A DNA stretch of 43,167 nt from Desulfosporosinus metallidurans (GCF_001936615.1 NZ_MLBF01000040.1:1-43167), one strand, 5' to 3'. Counted from the first letter of the stretch, positions 14,912 through 23,781 are shown. Notes: generated from the letters alone by a model not told the origin. A program made the numbers and translations.

Positions 14912-14934
14912 TTCAGTTTATCTCCTATCTGGAA

Positions 14935-14971
14935 GAGGGTCTTCGCGTAAATCTGCGAAGACCCTCAGTTT
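14935..14971 (+). terminator. Rho-independent terminator
   Basis: A perfect 12-bp stem (GAGGGTCTTCGC 14935-14946 with GCGAAGACCCTC 14955-14966) with an 8-base loop, followed by AGTTTTT. It ends the XRE gene and also lies at the end of the converging aguB. Confidence 0.9.
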
Positions 14972-15016
14972 TTATGTATACACCCTATTAAGTTAAACTC
15001 CGCTTGTTCCCTTTGT

Positions 15017-15895
15017 TCACTTAATCGTTAACTCACCATCATACGATGAGATACTTCTGTACAAATCAGGCCGACGGTCCCGAAAGATTCCCCACTCTAG
15101 GCGCTGCGTTTCTAATTGATCCAAGTCAAATTCAGCCACCAGCACCGTTTCATCGTAGCGGTTTGCTTCGACTACCTTGTTCCCTTGTGGGCCAGCAATG
15201 AAGGAAGAACCGTAAAAAGTAATACTGGAATCTTCGTCTACTTCAACCCCGATTCGGTTCGATGCTATCACCGGAATCAGATTCGCAGCAGCATGCCCTA
15301 ACATACAGGCCTGCCAATGATCCTTGGAATCAATGGACCCATCTTGAGGCTCAGAGCCAATAGCCGTAGGATAAAAAAGCAGTTCAGCTCCCATCAACGC
15401 CATACAACGGGCGGCCTCCGGATACCATTGATCCCAACACACCCCAACCCCAATCTTTCCGTATCGTGTATTCCACACTTTAAAACCTGTATCCCCCGGG
15501 TTAAAATAAAACTTTTCTTCATAACCCGGACCATCCGGTATGTGACTCTTGCGATATTTTCCCAGCACTTCACCATTGGCATCAATAACGGCAAGGGAAT
15601 TATAGCGGGCATAGTTTTTTTTCTCATAGAAACTGATCGGCAAGACCACCTTAAGTTCTTGAGCTACTTGTTTAAAATGCTGAACAGCCTTATTCTGTTC
15701 CAATTCCGTAGCATAGACATAATAATCCGCTTTTTCCTTCTGGCAGAAATAAGGGGTTTCAAACAGCTCTTGCAACAAGATGATTTGAGCGCCCTTTCCT
15801 GCTGCTTCCCTAACCAAGCTATCCGCTTTTTCAATGTTTTCAGCGACATTCTCAGAACAACTCATCTGAGTAGCCGCCACATTTACGTTTCTCAC
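15017..15895 (-). CDS. aguB: N-carbamoylputrescine amidase
   Basis: 292 residues of the nitrilase superfamily; it converts N-carbamoylputrescine to putrescine, CO2 and ammonia. The catalytic triad is visible: Glu43 in 'LLQELFETPYF', Lys116 in 'KYRKSHIPDGPG' and Cys153 in 'GVGVCWDQWYPEAAR'. The GTG start at 15895 follows GGGAGGG by 6 bases; the frame is open much further upstream, but that overlaps aguA. The gap to the aguA stop is one base, so the two are translated together as an agmatine-to-putrescine pathway. Confidence 0.95.
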   Translation of the reverse strand: MRNVNVAATQMSCSENVAENIEKADSLVREAAGKGAQIILLQELFETPYFCQKEKADYYVYATELEQNKAVQHFKQVAQELKVVLPISFYEKKNYARYNSLAVIDANGEVLGKYRKSHIPDGPGYEEKFYFNPGDTGFKVWNTRYGKIGVGVCWDQWYPEAARCMALMGAELLFYPTAIGSEPQDGSIDSKDHWQACMLGHAAANLIPVIASNRIGVEVDEDSSITFYGSSFIAGPQGNKVVEANRYDETVLVAEFDLDQLETQRLEWGIFRDRRPDLYRSISSYDGELTIK

Positions 15896-15896
15896 A

Positions 15897-16934
15897 TTAA
15901 TCCCTCCCTGCGGGCATCTGCTGGGTTGTACAATGCACATTCCCTCCCTCTCGGATGATCCCCATTCCATTGACAGTTCGAATCCGTCTTTCAGGGAAAA
16001 CTTCGCCCAGCACCTGCGCCGCTGAGCGATCTGTATCTTTCGCATCACCGCCAAAAATGGGCAATATTATTCCATCATTAACAAAGTAAAAGTTCAGATA
16101 ACTCAAGGTTAAGCGTGTATCAGTCTCCCTGTCACACAATTTCGGGGCTTGCTGGATAGGAATAATTTCAAATTTTCTCCCCAGAGCATCCGTTTCTTTT
16201 TGGAGGATCTTTAAGTTTGCTCGAGTAATCGCGTAATTTTCATCCTCAGGATCGTCACAAACTTGCATCAGAATTTTACCCGGAGCTGCAAAACAGGCAA
16301 TATTGTCCACATGCCCGTCGGTCTCGTCGCCGTCTAACCCGTTTTTCAACCAGACAACTCGCTGGATATTTAAGTATTTCTTTAACTCTGCTTCAATCTG
16401 TTCTTTCGTCAGTTCAGGGTTACGATTGGGATTTAGGAGGCACTCTTCCGTCGTCAAGAGCGTGCCCTCTCCGTCCACATGAAGAGAACCCCCCTCCATA
16501 ACCAAGGGAGCATCAAACTGCTTCAATCCAAAATGGTTGAGGATTTGCGGAGCTACCCTATCGTCCAAATCCCACGGCGCGTATTTGCCCCCCCAAGCAT
16601 TAAACAGCCAATTGACCCCTGCAACCTCCCCGCTATCATGGACCAGAAATGTCGGTCCGTTATCCCTTAGCCATGCATCATTATGCTCGATAACCAGGAA
16701 TTCAATCCGTTCATTCTGAAATAGGCGCGAGAGCCTTTCCAAATCGGTAGGGTTAACCACAACCGTCACAGGTTCAAACTCTGCAATAGCCAGGATAATT
16801 TCGGCATAACCACTGCAAACCGCATCAAAATCTTCTGGATGACACATAGACGCCTGAACAGGCCAGGAAATAAAAGTGCGCGTATGTTTGACCCACTCCG
16901 CCGGCATTTTATAGTTTAAAGTGTTTGGATACAT
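15897..16934 (-). CDS. aguA: Agmatine deiminase
   Basis: 345 residues of the guanidino-group-modifying family; it turns agmatine into N-carbamoylputrescine and ammonia. Family blocks: 'EHNDAWLRDNGPTFLV', 'GWGGKY'-like 'AWGGKYAPW', 'MEGGSLHVDGEGTLLTTEEC', 'DGDETDGHVDN', and the nucleophile Cys335 in 'GGNVHCTTQQMP'. Full length for the family. It is followed directly by aguB. A small cysteine-rich gene precedes it on the same strand with a 52-bp gap. Confidence 0.96.
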   Translation of the reverse strand: MYPNTLNYKMPAEWVKHTRTFISWPVQASMCHPEDFDAVCSGYAEIILAIAEFEPVTVVVNPTDLERLSRLFQNERIEFLVIEHNDAWLRDNGPTFLVHDSGEVAGVNWLFNAWGGKYAPWDLDDRVAPQILNHFGLKQFDAPLVMEGGSLHVDGEGTLLTTEECLLNPNRNPELTKEQIEAELKKYLNIQRVVWLKNGLDGDETDGHVDNIACFAAPGKILMQVCDDPEDENYAITRANLKILQKETDALGRKFEIIPIQQAPKLCDRETDTRLTLSYLNFYFVNDGIILPIFGGDAKDTDRSAAQVLGEVFPERRIRTVNGMGIIREGGNVHCTTQQMPAGRD

Positions 16935-16986
16935 TACTTTACCTCATCTTCTTATCGTTTATTGTCTCGATATCAGCTATTGTCTG

Positions 16987-17175
16987 TCAATAATCTTCTA
17001 ATAAAAATCTATAGGAGCAGCACGATTCACACTGATGGGTGCTATTATGACAGTTAAAGCCAACAATTTCACCTTCTCCTTGTCCAACCAGCGGTTTTAA
17101 TCGATGGATTTCGAGGGATACCATCTTAGAAACAACTGAACAAACTTCCTTTCGTTCCTCAATGATTTTCTCCAA
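16987..17175 (-). CDS. Small cysteine-rich protein of unknown function
   Basis: 62 residues starting from TTG 17175, which has a strong AGGAGGAG six bases upstream; that site is the main reason to accept the gene. Five cysteines: one at residue 12 and four near the C-terminus ('NCHNSTHQCESCCSY'), with two histidines among them, suggesting a metal site. I do not recognise the family. It lies 52 bp ahead of aguA in the same direction and may be co-transcribed with it. Confidence 0.5.
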   Translation of the reverse strand: MEKIIEERKEVCSVVSKMVSLEIHRLKPLVGQGEGEIVGFNCHNSTHQCESCCSYRFLLEDY

Positions 17176-17411
17176 CTGATCTCCTCCTGCAAAATCAGCG
17201 ACTGCCTTTCACCCGCCTTCAATTGCGAACATAATAGTTTCCGGAATCGAAGTAAATGGCGTTCATTTCACAAGGCTCAGCTTTCATTATACAATAAAAA
17301 TGTTCGGTTTTCCTGTTCAAGCCAACGCAAAGTCCCTTACTTATTATGTTCCATCAGAAAAAGCAGTTATTAAACGAACGTTGCTTAGTTTCAATATCCG
17401 TAATACATAAT

Positions 17412-17447
17412 AGGAAGGGCTACAAGACTATCTGTAACCCTTCCTAT
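17412..17447 (-). terminator. Hairpin after the hyuB pseudogene
   Basis: AGGAAGGG and CCCTTCCT arms extended by TACA/TGTA form a long stem with a short loop. The T-rich tail on the minus strand is weak. It would have terminated the hydantoinase operon. Confidence 0.5.
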
Positions 17448-17452
17448 TAATA

Positions 17453-18405
17453 TCAACCCTCTGAAAGCAATTCTGTGGTGGCGTCCCAATCGACACCCTC
17501 TTCTGTTAAGACAACCCCATAGTCGTTCCTGGCCTTGGTCGGAGAAATAATACCGTTTAAGACATCTTGCCGAACCCTTTCTGGATCTCGCTGCAAAGGG
17601 TCTCCCCACCCACCCCCACCTGAGGTAATTACAGTAGTACCGTCCCCTTCGGCAACGAACGATCACGTTCTTTACTCGCCATAGTGATCCGTCGTCCATC
17701 TTCCATGGTCAATTCGGCGAAATTTAGACTGCCCGGTTTTCCTGAAACAGAGCCAAAGGGTGGAATTTTCATCCCGTCACCGAACATGACAATATTGGTC
17801 GGCTCGCCATAAAATTTCAGACTATAGCGAATACCTGGCCCCCCACGCCACATCCCTGACCCGGCACTAAATCATTTTGCAGCATTTGCGAATTTCTGAC
17901 ATTGCGGGTGATCAGCTCCATAACCTCATTGATAACCCGCCCCCGACTCACAAGTTTAATCGGGGGAATACGCAAGCCTTCCTGGAAAATCTCGGTCGCT
18001 TTAGCATTATAACTACCGGCAACAGTGATGAGCCCTGCTCACACAGTAGAAAAGAACCTCTCCATTAACGACCAAAGGGGTGATTATGCCGATATCGGGA
18101 AGATGATTCCCCCCTTGATAAGGATCATTAATAATAAAAACGTCACCTTCTTCGACCTGTCCTGGATATTTCTTAATAATTTCCTTAACGCTAAATGTTC
18201 CAGCGGCTGCTAAAATAGGAATACCATTAATCTGTGAGACTAAATCCCCATCTCCGTTACAGATTCCGCAGGCAAAATCGCAGGCCTCGGCAAAATTAGG
18301 GGATCTGGACGATCGTTCTAAGGCATAGCCCATTTCCTTTGTGATCGTATCCAATCGGTTAGCAATCACTGCGCGCTCGATAACCTCATCCATTTTGGCA
18401 TTCAT
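17453..18405 (-). pseudogene. hyuB: Hydantoinase B/oxoprolinase gene, disrupted
   Basis: An intact N-terminal third ('ERAVIANRLDTITKEMG', 'DVFIINDPYQGGNHLPDIG') stops after 'CVSRAHH' near 18013 because of a small deletion and frameshift. In the next frame 'GSYNAKATEIFQEGLRIPP' and 'NVRNSQMLQND' continue, then a large piece is missing. A further fragment (about 17640-17850) has 'LKFYGEPTNIVMFGDGMK', and a third frame ends 'GGGGWGDPLQRDPERVRQD' at TGA 17453. The normal length is about 550-600 residues; what remains codes for roughly half in at least three frames. It would have been the second subunit of an ATP-dependent hydantoinase or oxoprolinase-type enzyme. Confidence 0.85.
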
Positions 18406-18507
18406 CGTTATCGTCCATCCTTTCCTATCCTAATCCTTAAGTTACCCGCTTGATCAAGTTCAGCCTGACAGTTTTCTTCTATTAAAATGGTCGAAAATCC
18501 TTTCTAA

Positions 18508-19560
18508 TTAACGCTTTAACGCTGGACCTCGTAGCCTCATTCCTAGATTTAAGTCCTGCCATAAATCTCTATCCGCTGAAAAGACCCCACGCAAATAGAC
18601 CGATTGTAACTTTTTGTTGTCCAATGCGTCCAGTGTTTCTCTTGTTTTCTCCAGTCCCGCGCGTATTTCAATCCTATCCTGAAAGGAATTCTCCTTTTCC
18701 TTAGCTAACAGTCGCAGGTTCACAAGTTCTAAGGGCTTCTCCGGCTGGCTATAACCGTAAAGTCTATGAGGGTTTTCGTGAAATCCCCTAGCTAACTGTT
18801 GCCAAACTGTCGGATCATTCGTACTACACGGCAGGGGTGTGTTAATTTCATGATGCTGATCAGGGTACTTTAAATCCGCTGACCAAACGTATTCGCGCTG
18901 ATCGATACTTACCCCGAGGCGTGACAATTCTTGATCCGCTTGCCGTTGAAGTTCCACTACGACCTGATTCCAACTTGGACCTGGCGTTTCACCTAACACT
19001 TCAAAGAGGCTGCGCAAGACTTCAATCTGAAAACAAGCGTGGTGCAGTCCTTGGGCACAGAAAACGGGCGCTAGTTCAGGAACTACAACTTCTTGAATCC
19101 CTACCCCCGCTGCCAAAGCCGTCGCAAACAACAGCAGTGCACCGCCGACTGCGGCCAAGGCGAATAAACGGGGATCATACCCTTTTTTGACGGTCATGAG
19201 GTAAACGGCATCCACCATCAAGGAGAGAGCCACCTGATAAATGGCATAGGCTGCTTCAGGGACGGATAAACCTAACGGTTGAGCAATCTTCGTTTCAATT
19301 GCCTCATAGGCTAGTTTCTCATCTAAAGCCATGCGTCCGCCCAAAAAAATCGAACTGTCTAATAGACCCATGATTACTGCCGCATCAGTGATGGTGGGTT
19401 CTTGACCCCCTAAACCATAACAAGCAGGCCCAGGCTTCGCACCGGCAGAATGTGGTCCAACCCGCAACATTCCTCCCTTGTCCAAACCAAGCGATACTTC
19501 CCCCACCTGCCCCAACTGTATGAATATCTAACATCGGCAATTGGACAGGGTATCCGATTC
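18508..19560 (-). pseudogene. hyuA: Hydantoinase A/oxoprolinase gene, N-terminally deleted and frameshifted
   Basis: A 335-residue open frame (from 19515) holds the C-terminal half of HyuA: 'GGMLRVGPHSAGAKPGPACYG', 'PTITDAAVIMG', 'LFALAAVGGALLLFA' and the HyuA C-terminal domain. Just upstream, in another frame, 'YPVQLPMLDIHTVGAG' is the block that should precede it, so there is a frameshift near 19490. Before that the family likeness ends at in-frame stops near 19560, and the ATPase-like N-terminal half is gone. It decayed together with hyuB 100 bp downstream. Confidence 0.85.
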
Positions 19561-19612
19561 AGACTAATTACACCCAGAGAAGAGGGGAACAATGTTTTTG
19601 CCGCATAGCCCA

Positions 19613-19920
19613 CAATCTAAACTAAGTCCGAACAATCTAGCTTTTCCATTGGTTATGGAATTTATCTCTAGGAACGAACTGCTTCGGCTTAAGGTGCACA
19701 ATCAAAACGGGACAACTGTGATCGACTGCGGTGTTCATGTTCCGGGCGGTTGGGAAGCTGGGATTTTGTTTGCGTCTGTTTGCCTCGGAGGTTTGGCCCA
19801 AGTTTGAACAATGGCACGTCCAGGACCGGAACCCATGGCCAATAACTTGCCATTTCGAATAGGCCAGCATACCCCGTTTTTAGAAATCCAAAAGTCCGCC
19901 AATTTCACAAATTTCATCAA
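19613..19920 (+). pseudogene. Methenyl-tetrahydromethanopterin cyclohydrolase-like gene, rearranged remnant
   Basis: On the plus strand 19613-19807 reads 'LRLKVHNQNGTTVIDCGVHV' and 'GGWEAGILFASVCLGGLAQV', closely like the N-terminus of Mch. It then stops. The adjoining 19808-19920 makes sense on the minus strand instead: 'GVCWPIRNGKLLAMGSGPGR' resembles the next conserved Mch block (GKxxAMGSGPARAL). The gene therefore appears to have been broken by a small inversion and truncated. Assignment rests on remembered motifs. It lies upstream of the decayed hyuA/hyuB pair. Confidence 0.5.
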
Positions 19921-19930
19921 TATAGGTTAG

Positions 19931-19945
19931 TTTCTATGCTATAAT
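19931..19945 (+). promoter_or_regulatory. Extended -10 promoter of the amidase gene
   Basis: TGCTATAAT at 19937-19945 is an extended -10 (TGnTATAAT). No good -35 is visible. It lies 25 bases before the amidase start, leaving a short leader with AGGAG at 19956-19960. Confidence 0.55.
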
Positions 19946-19969
19946 CGTTATATAGAGGAGAATGAAAGG

Positions 19970-22015
19970 ATGGGATTTGTGAAAAAGATCATTTTATCGA
20001 TTATTACTTCGCTTGCAGTAGTATTATGCACACCGTTTATTACTCAGGCGAGCCCCTTAGTATACCCCACCGAGCGAATATCTGGGCAAGACAGAGTTGA
20101 CACGGCTCTTAAAATATCTCAAAAAGGATGGGACTCTGCTCAAACCGTTATTTTATGCGAATACTCCGATTTCCCAGATTCTATCGCCTCAACTCCTTTT
20201 GCTGTGAGCATAAACGCTCCCATACTGTTGACTAAAGGAGACTCAATTGACCCGCGTGTGCTTAAAGAACTCCAACGCTTAAAGCCCCAAAAAGTTATTC
20301 TTCTGGGGGGAACCGTCTGTTTGCAGCCTTCTATCGAAAAAGAGCTCAATCAATTATCCCTAACTTGGGAGCGAATCGGCGGAGTAGATCGCTATGAAAC
20401 ATCCATCCTACTCGCCAAGCGATTGTCTACGGATTCCCTCATCGTCGCCAACGGGGATGATTTCCCGGACGCATTATCAGCCGCAACATTTGCTGGAATC
20501 AAACAAATTCCCATCGCCCTTACTTCAACAACGCTTCCCGAATCTGTCCTTCAATACATAAAAGATAAAGCACCCCAGCACATAATTGTCATTGGCGGAG
20601 AAGTTGTCGTTCCTTCCAAAGAACTCACTAAAAACAACTTTGCGATCGAAACCCGTTTGGGCGGTCTGGACCGATACGAAACCAATGCCAAAGTCACTAC
20701 CTATATGAAAGAAACCTATCAATCCGATGATCTCTTCTTGGCATCCGGCATCACTTTTCCTGATGCCGTGGCCGGTACAGTTCTTGCTTCAAAATTTAAG
20801 GCTCCCCTATTACTCACAGAACAGAAAGATATCCCGCCCTCCGTTTACGCCCTCATGCGAGAACATATGAAAGTTGAACCCCCCTCAAGCACAAATAATG
20901 CTAGCAGTGACCTTAACAAAGGGAGAATCACAGCGGCAGGGGGTTTAAATCTTAGAGATACCCCTTCATCCACCGGAAAACTGCTACTAACGATTCCAAA
21001 AGACGCGACCATTGATCTTGCCAATCAGCAAAACCGCTGGTATAAAACAACCTATCAATCTAAAACGGGTTGGGTATCCGCTGACTATGTAACACTTGCT
21101 TCTACGAATGACTCCACTTCTACGTCTAACATTGATTTAAGTGTCAACGGTACAGTTTATATTTTAGGGGGAACGGGTGTTATTAGCTCAAAAACACAAA
21201 CCATTATCGAGGGAAAAACGTCTTCCAACTATAACACCAATCTTAAAGACTTCCCCGCTCTACCCTCAACCCTCCAAAAACCTGAGACTCCCTCAAGAGG
21301 TGGCGACGTCATTACCCCTCCCCCTACTGACACTCCTTCTGACACCACTTCTCCTGTTCAGACAACTTATGATCCTTCCAAAGAAGTTCTCCAAGACCCA
21401 TTTGCAGGCATCCCAGCCAACGCTTTAGCCGGCAAGACAATTATGCTGGACCCTGGACATGGGGGACCAGATACAGGAGCAATCGGCCCCAATCATACTT
21501 ATGAAAAAGCTAACAACTTGGCCATTGCGCTTTCCCTAAATACTATCTTGCAACAAGCAGGAGCCAAGGTTATCTTAACTCGAACCGACGATAGTTCTCC
21601 CGCTTCCAATTATTCAGAAATAGAAGATCTCCAGGCCCGAGTGGACTTGGCCAACAAAAGTAATCCAGACCTATTTATATGCATCCATAATGATTCGTTC
21701 AGCAACCCCGATGTGCAAGGCTCTTCAACCTATTATTCCCAAGATAATCCTAAGCAACAGGAAAGCCTACAGCTGGCAAACAGCATCCAATCCGCTGTGA
21801 CCAACACTGTTCAAACAAAAAATCGCGGACTAAAAGAAGCCGGATTTTATGTTTTACGCAAAACAACCATGCCGGCCATTTTGCTTGAGACAGCCTTTAT
21901 TTCTAATCCCTATGAAGAAGCTCGACTACAAAACCCGACGTTCCAGAAAAACGTTGCCGGCGCGATTTTCCATGGCATCTACAACTACTATAAAAATCCT
22001 CTACCCAATCCATGA
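19970..22015 (+). CDS. Secreted CWB2-repeat N-acetylmuramoyl-L-alanine amidase with nested SH3b domain
   Basis: 681 residues. A signal peptide (about 1-27, ending 'PFITQAS') is followed by cell-wall-binding type 2 repeats beginning 'ERISGQDRVDTALKIS', 'ERIGGVDRYETSILLA' and 'TRLGGLDRYETNAKV'. The third repeat is interrupted after 'VYALMREHMK' by a bacterial SH3 domain ('GGLNLRDTPSSTGKLL', 'GWVSADYVTL') and resumes as 'VNGTVYILGGTGVISS'. After a Ser/Thr/Pro linker comes Amidase_3 ('MLDPGHGGPDTGA', 'CIHNDSF', 'ILLETAFISNP') with zinc ligands His, Glu and His and the catalytic Glu. It hydrolyses the peptide side chain from muramic acid and acts on the cell surface. Monocistronic with its own promoter. 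Confidence 0.93.
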   Translation: MGFVKKIILSIITSLAVVLCTPFITQASPLVYPTERISGQDRVDTALKISQKGWDSAQTVILCEYSDFPDSIASTPFAVSINAPILLTKGDSIDPRVLKELQRLKPQKVILLGGTVCLQPSIEKELNQLSLTWERIGGVDRYETSILLAKRLSTDSLIVANGDDFPDALSAATFAGIKQIPIALTSTTLPESVLQYIKDKAPQHIIVIGGEVVVPSKELTKNNFAIETRLGGLDRYETNAKVTTYMKETYQSDDLFLASGITFPDAVAGTVLASKFKAPLLLTEQKDIPPSVYALMREHMKVEPPSSTNNASSDLNKGRITAAGGLNLRDTPSSTGKLLLTIPKDATIDLANQQNRWYKTTYQSKTGWVSADYVTLASTNDSTSTSNIDLSVNGTVYILGGTGVISSKTQTIIEGKTSSNYNTNLKDFPALPSTLQKPETPSRGGDVITPPPTDTPSDTTSPVQTTYDPSKEVLQDPFAGIPANALAGKTIMLDPGHGGPDTGAIGPNHTYEKANNLAIALSLNTILQQAGAKVILTRTDDSSPASNYSEIEDLQARVDLANKSNPDLFICIHNDSFSNPDVQGSSTYYSQDNPKQQESLQLANSIQSAVTNTVQTKNRGLKEAGFYVLRKTTMPAILLETAFISNPYEEARLQNPTFQKNVAGAIFHGIYNYYKNPLPNP

Positions 22016-22032
22016 TAAATACTCGATACTTG

Positions 22033-22096
22033 GAAACAGGGGGACAGGTACGTTGTTTCAGATTTAATTGAAACAACGTACCTGTCCCCCTGTTTC
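22033..22096. repeat. GGGACAGGT palindromic repeat, copy 1
   Basis: Perfect 28-bp inverted arms (22033-22060 and 22069-22096) separated by 8 bp. The core is GGGGGACAGGTACGTTGTTT. Related copies lie at 23916 and 26948. It lies between the converging amidase and YvlD-like genes. The form suggests a REP/MITE-type sequence that may be moved by a REP-associated transposase elsewhere in the genome. Confidence 0.9.
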
Positions 22097-22108
22097 TACA
22101 GCGTTGGC

Positions 22109-22447
22109 TTAGGAACGGATACTATGTTTTAAACCCCAGTTAGCCAGGGACACGATTATCGACACGATGAAGGCAACCCAAAACCCATGTATATAAAAAC
22201 CCGGTAAAAGCCCACTAGTGAGCATGATCATCCAGGTATTTATAATAAGAGTGAAAACCCCTAACGTTAAAAGATTCAGCGGGATAGTCAATAGGATCAG
22301 CAAAGGGCGAATCAGCAGATTGATAAGCCAGAGGACCAATCCGGCCCCTAAGAAGTGCAGGGGGGTTGACACCTCAATGGGCAAAAATTGAGCCGCCACG
22401 AAAAAGGCGAGTGTGTTGATTAAAACACGATAAATCTGTCGTTTCAT
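22109..22447 (-). CDS. YvlD-like membrane protein (phage holin family 4 type)
   Basis: 112 residues with four hydrophobic helices ('LINTLAFFVAAQFLP', 'LGAGLVLWLINLLIRP', 'LLTLGVFTLIINTWMIML', 'VAFIVSIIVSLANW'). 'LIRPLLILLTIPLNLLTLG' is the signature of the Phage_holin_4_2/YvlD family, despite the name usually a chromosomal envelope protein. It is the last gene of a four-gene leftward operon with DUF2089 and SHOCT-like proteins, a set comparable to yvlABCD of Bacillus, which responds to envelope stress. Confidence 0.87.
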   Translation of the reverse strand: MKRQIYRVLINTLAFFVAAQFLPIEVSTPLHFLGAGLVLWLINLLIRPLLILLTIPLNLLTLGVFTLIINTWMIMLTSGLLPGFYIHGFWVAFIVSIIVSLANWGLKHSIRS

Positions 22448-22460
22448 CCTATCCCCCCGT

Positions 22461-22760
22461 TCACTTTAAACTTATTTTGACCCGAACATCTCCCGCTTCT
22501 ACATCGACAACGTCCAGCCCTTTATACTTGCTCAAATCTTTGATGATGCTATGCGAGCCAGCAACAATGCCGCTTGGAGAAATTGCTTTCACCCAGCGCA
22601 GATGGTTGCGAGCCTTTTCCTCTCGGGGGAGCGGTACACGCCTCAGTGCCATTTCTCCAACCCAAGCCAAGTCCGCAAGGGCCTCGAAGAATTCGTCCAC
22701 TACCCAAATAGGAACCGGAAACGCAAACCCCATCCGCCTTTTCACTTTAACCCGGACCAT
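22461..22760 (-). CDS. Conserved hypothetical protein of the yvl-like operon
   Basis: 99 residues from ATG 22760 (the frame is open to 22787, overlapping the upstream gene by about 10 bases). No membrane span; the C-terminal part 'GLDVVDVEAGDVRVKISLK' parallels the end of the upstream SHOCT-like protein ('DVEVADPQEGRIKVEVCVE'), so the two may share a small domain, possibly by duplication. The ribosome site is weak, pointing to translational coupling. Function unknown; operon context suggests an envelope-related role. Confidence 0.65.
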   Translation of the reverse strand: MVRVKVKRRMGFAFPVPIWVVDEFFEALADLAWVGEMALRRVPLPREEKARNHLRWVKAISPSGIVAGSHSIIKDLSKYKGLDVVDVEAGDVRVKISLK

Positions 22761-22776
22761 TAACAGCCTGGCTGAT

Positions 22777-23232
22777 TTACTCCACACACACTTCCACCTT
22801 GATTCTTCCCTCTTGAGGGTCCGCTACTTCCACATCCACGATCTTGCCATCCACAGTTTCTTCCACTAATCGTACCAGTTCCTCAACGTCCAAGGCTTGC
22901 AAATCAAGGCCCTTTTGCTCCAGCTCCGCTCGCTTGTCCGCAGGAACAAAGCTCATTGCGTAAACCACCAGCTTAGAAGCGGAGCGTATCAGACTCAAAG
23001 GAACATTGACATTAACCTTCAACGACTTTTCTCCCACGACCCGAACACGTAAGAAGCGCTCCCCAGCTACTGAGCTAACTGACTCCTTTTTCACTAGGTC
23101 AAATTCTGAGATCGAAGAAACCTTTTCTGGAGAACCTCCTTCCTCAATCGCCTTCAACAGATCCATCCCCTCAGCCGCAGTAAGTTTACCCTCCTGAATC
23201 ATCTCTAGGATCTTCATTTTTTCGCTGCTCAT
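22777..23232 (-). CDS. SHOCT-like / YvlB N-terminal-type protein
   Basis: 151 residues. The N-terminal helical hairpin 'KMKILEMIQEGKLTAAEGMDLLKAI' is the short SHOCT-like oligomerisation motif at the start of YvlB and LiaX proteins. A beta-rich region with 'RFLRVRVVGEKSLKVNVNVPL' follows. It lacks the long DUF4097 adhesin-type domain of YvlB. GGAAGGGAG before the ATG at 23232 supports the start. Second gene of the operon headed by the DUF2089 regulator. Confidence 0.78.
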   Translation of the reverse strand: MSSEKMKILEMIQEGKLTAAEGMDLLKAIEEGGSPEKVSSISEFDLVKKESVSSVAGERFLRVRVVGEKSLKVNVNVPLSLIRSASKLVVYAMSFVPADKRAELEQKGLDLQALDVEELVRLVEETVDGKIVDVEVADPQEGRIKVEVCVE

Positions 23233-23285
23233 TTTTCCTACTCCCTTCCAGCCAATTTTCGATTCACCCTTAAAACCCGTAACAT

Positions 23286-23705
23286 TTAACTCTTATCCTT
23301 ACTTATCTGTTTCCTCATTTGACGCGTCGCTTCCTGCGCTGAAATTTCTCCTCGCTCAAGAGCTTCCATAATCTCCTGCCTGCGCAGACTTTCCTCATGG
23401 GGATTTACCACATTATTTTCAGGTTCTTTTTCCTTATCCACCCCATAACCCAGCGCCTCAATTACGCTGTCTAAGCGACTTCGCACGGTTGGATAAGAAA
23501 TACCCAACTCTTTTTCCACCTCTTTGATATTCCCCCGGCATTTGATAAACGCCTCCATGAAAATTAGCTGCTCAGCAGGTAGCCGACAAAATTTACACGA
23601 GCTAAATTCCCCTTCAATTTTCGTTGGACAGTAGGTACAAGTTAGTTTGCTAATCTTCATTTCATGATCGCACACCGGACACCGATGGGGCATCTTATAA
23701 TCCAA
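23286..23705 (-). CDS. DUF2089 family DNA-binding regulator
   Basis: 139 residues. An N-terminal zinc ribbon with CPVC, CTYC and CKFC pairs (residues about 9-39) is followed by a helix-turn-helix 'GNIKEVEKELGISYPTVRSRL' and a C-terminal SHOCT-like helix pair ('RRQEIMEALERGEISAQEATR') resembling the N-terminus of the next protein. The TTG start at 23705 has GAGGTGAT upstream. It heads the operon and probably binds the dyad overlapping its own promoter. Confidence 0.85.
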   Translation of the reverse strand: MDYKMPHRCPVCDHEMKISKLTCTYCPTKIEGEFSSCKFCRLPAEQLIFMEAFIKCRGNIKEVEKELGISYPTVRSRLDSVIEALGYGVDKEKEPENNVVNPHEESLRRQEIMEALERGEISAQEATRQMRKQISKDKS

Positions 23706-23748
23706 AGATCATCACCTCTCGTCAAATTGCCTTAAACATTTCTATGAT

Positions 23749-23781
23749 TAAGATAATAATATCTTATGTTAATAATGTCAA
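23749..23781 (-). promoter_or_regulatory. Promoter and dyad operator of the DUF2089 operon
   Basis: On the minus strand TTGACA (23776-23781) and TATTAT (23753-23758) are 17 bp apart. A perfect dyad, TAAGATA-N4-TATCTTA (23749-23766), covers the -10, a position suited to autorepression. Confidence 0.8.

Noticed and set aside
15317..15958. 213-codon plus-strand frame opposite aguB
   Set aside because: The minus strand carries an unmistakable AguB with its catalytic triad; this frame is its shadow.
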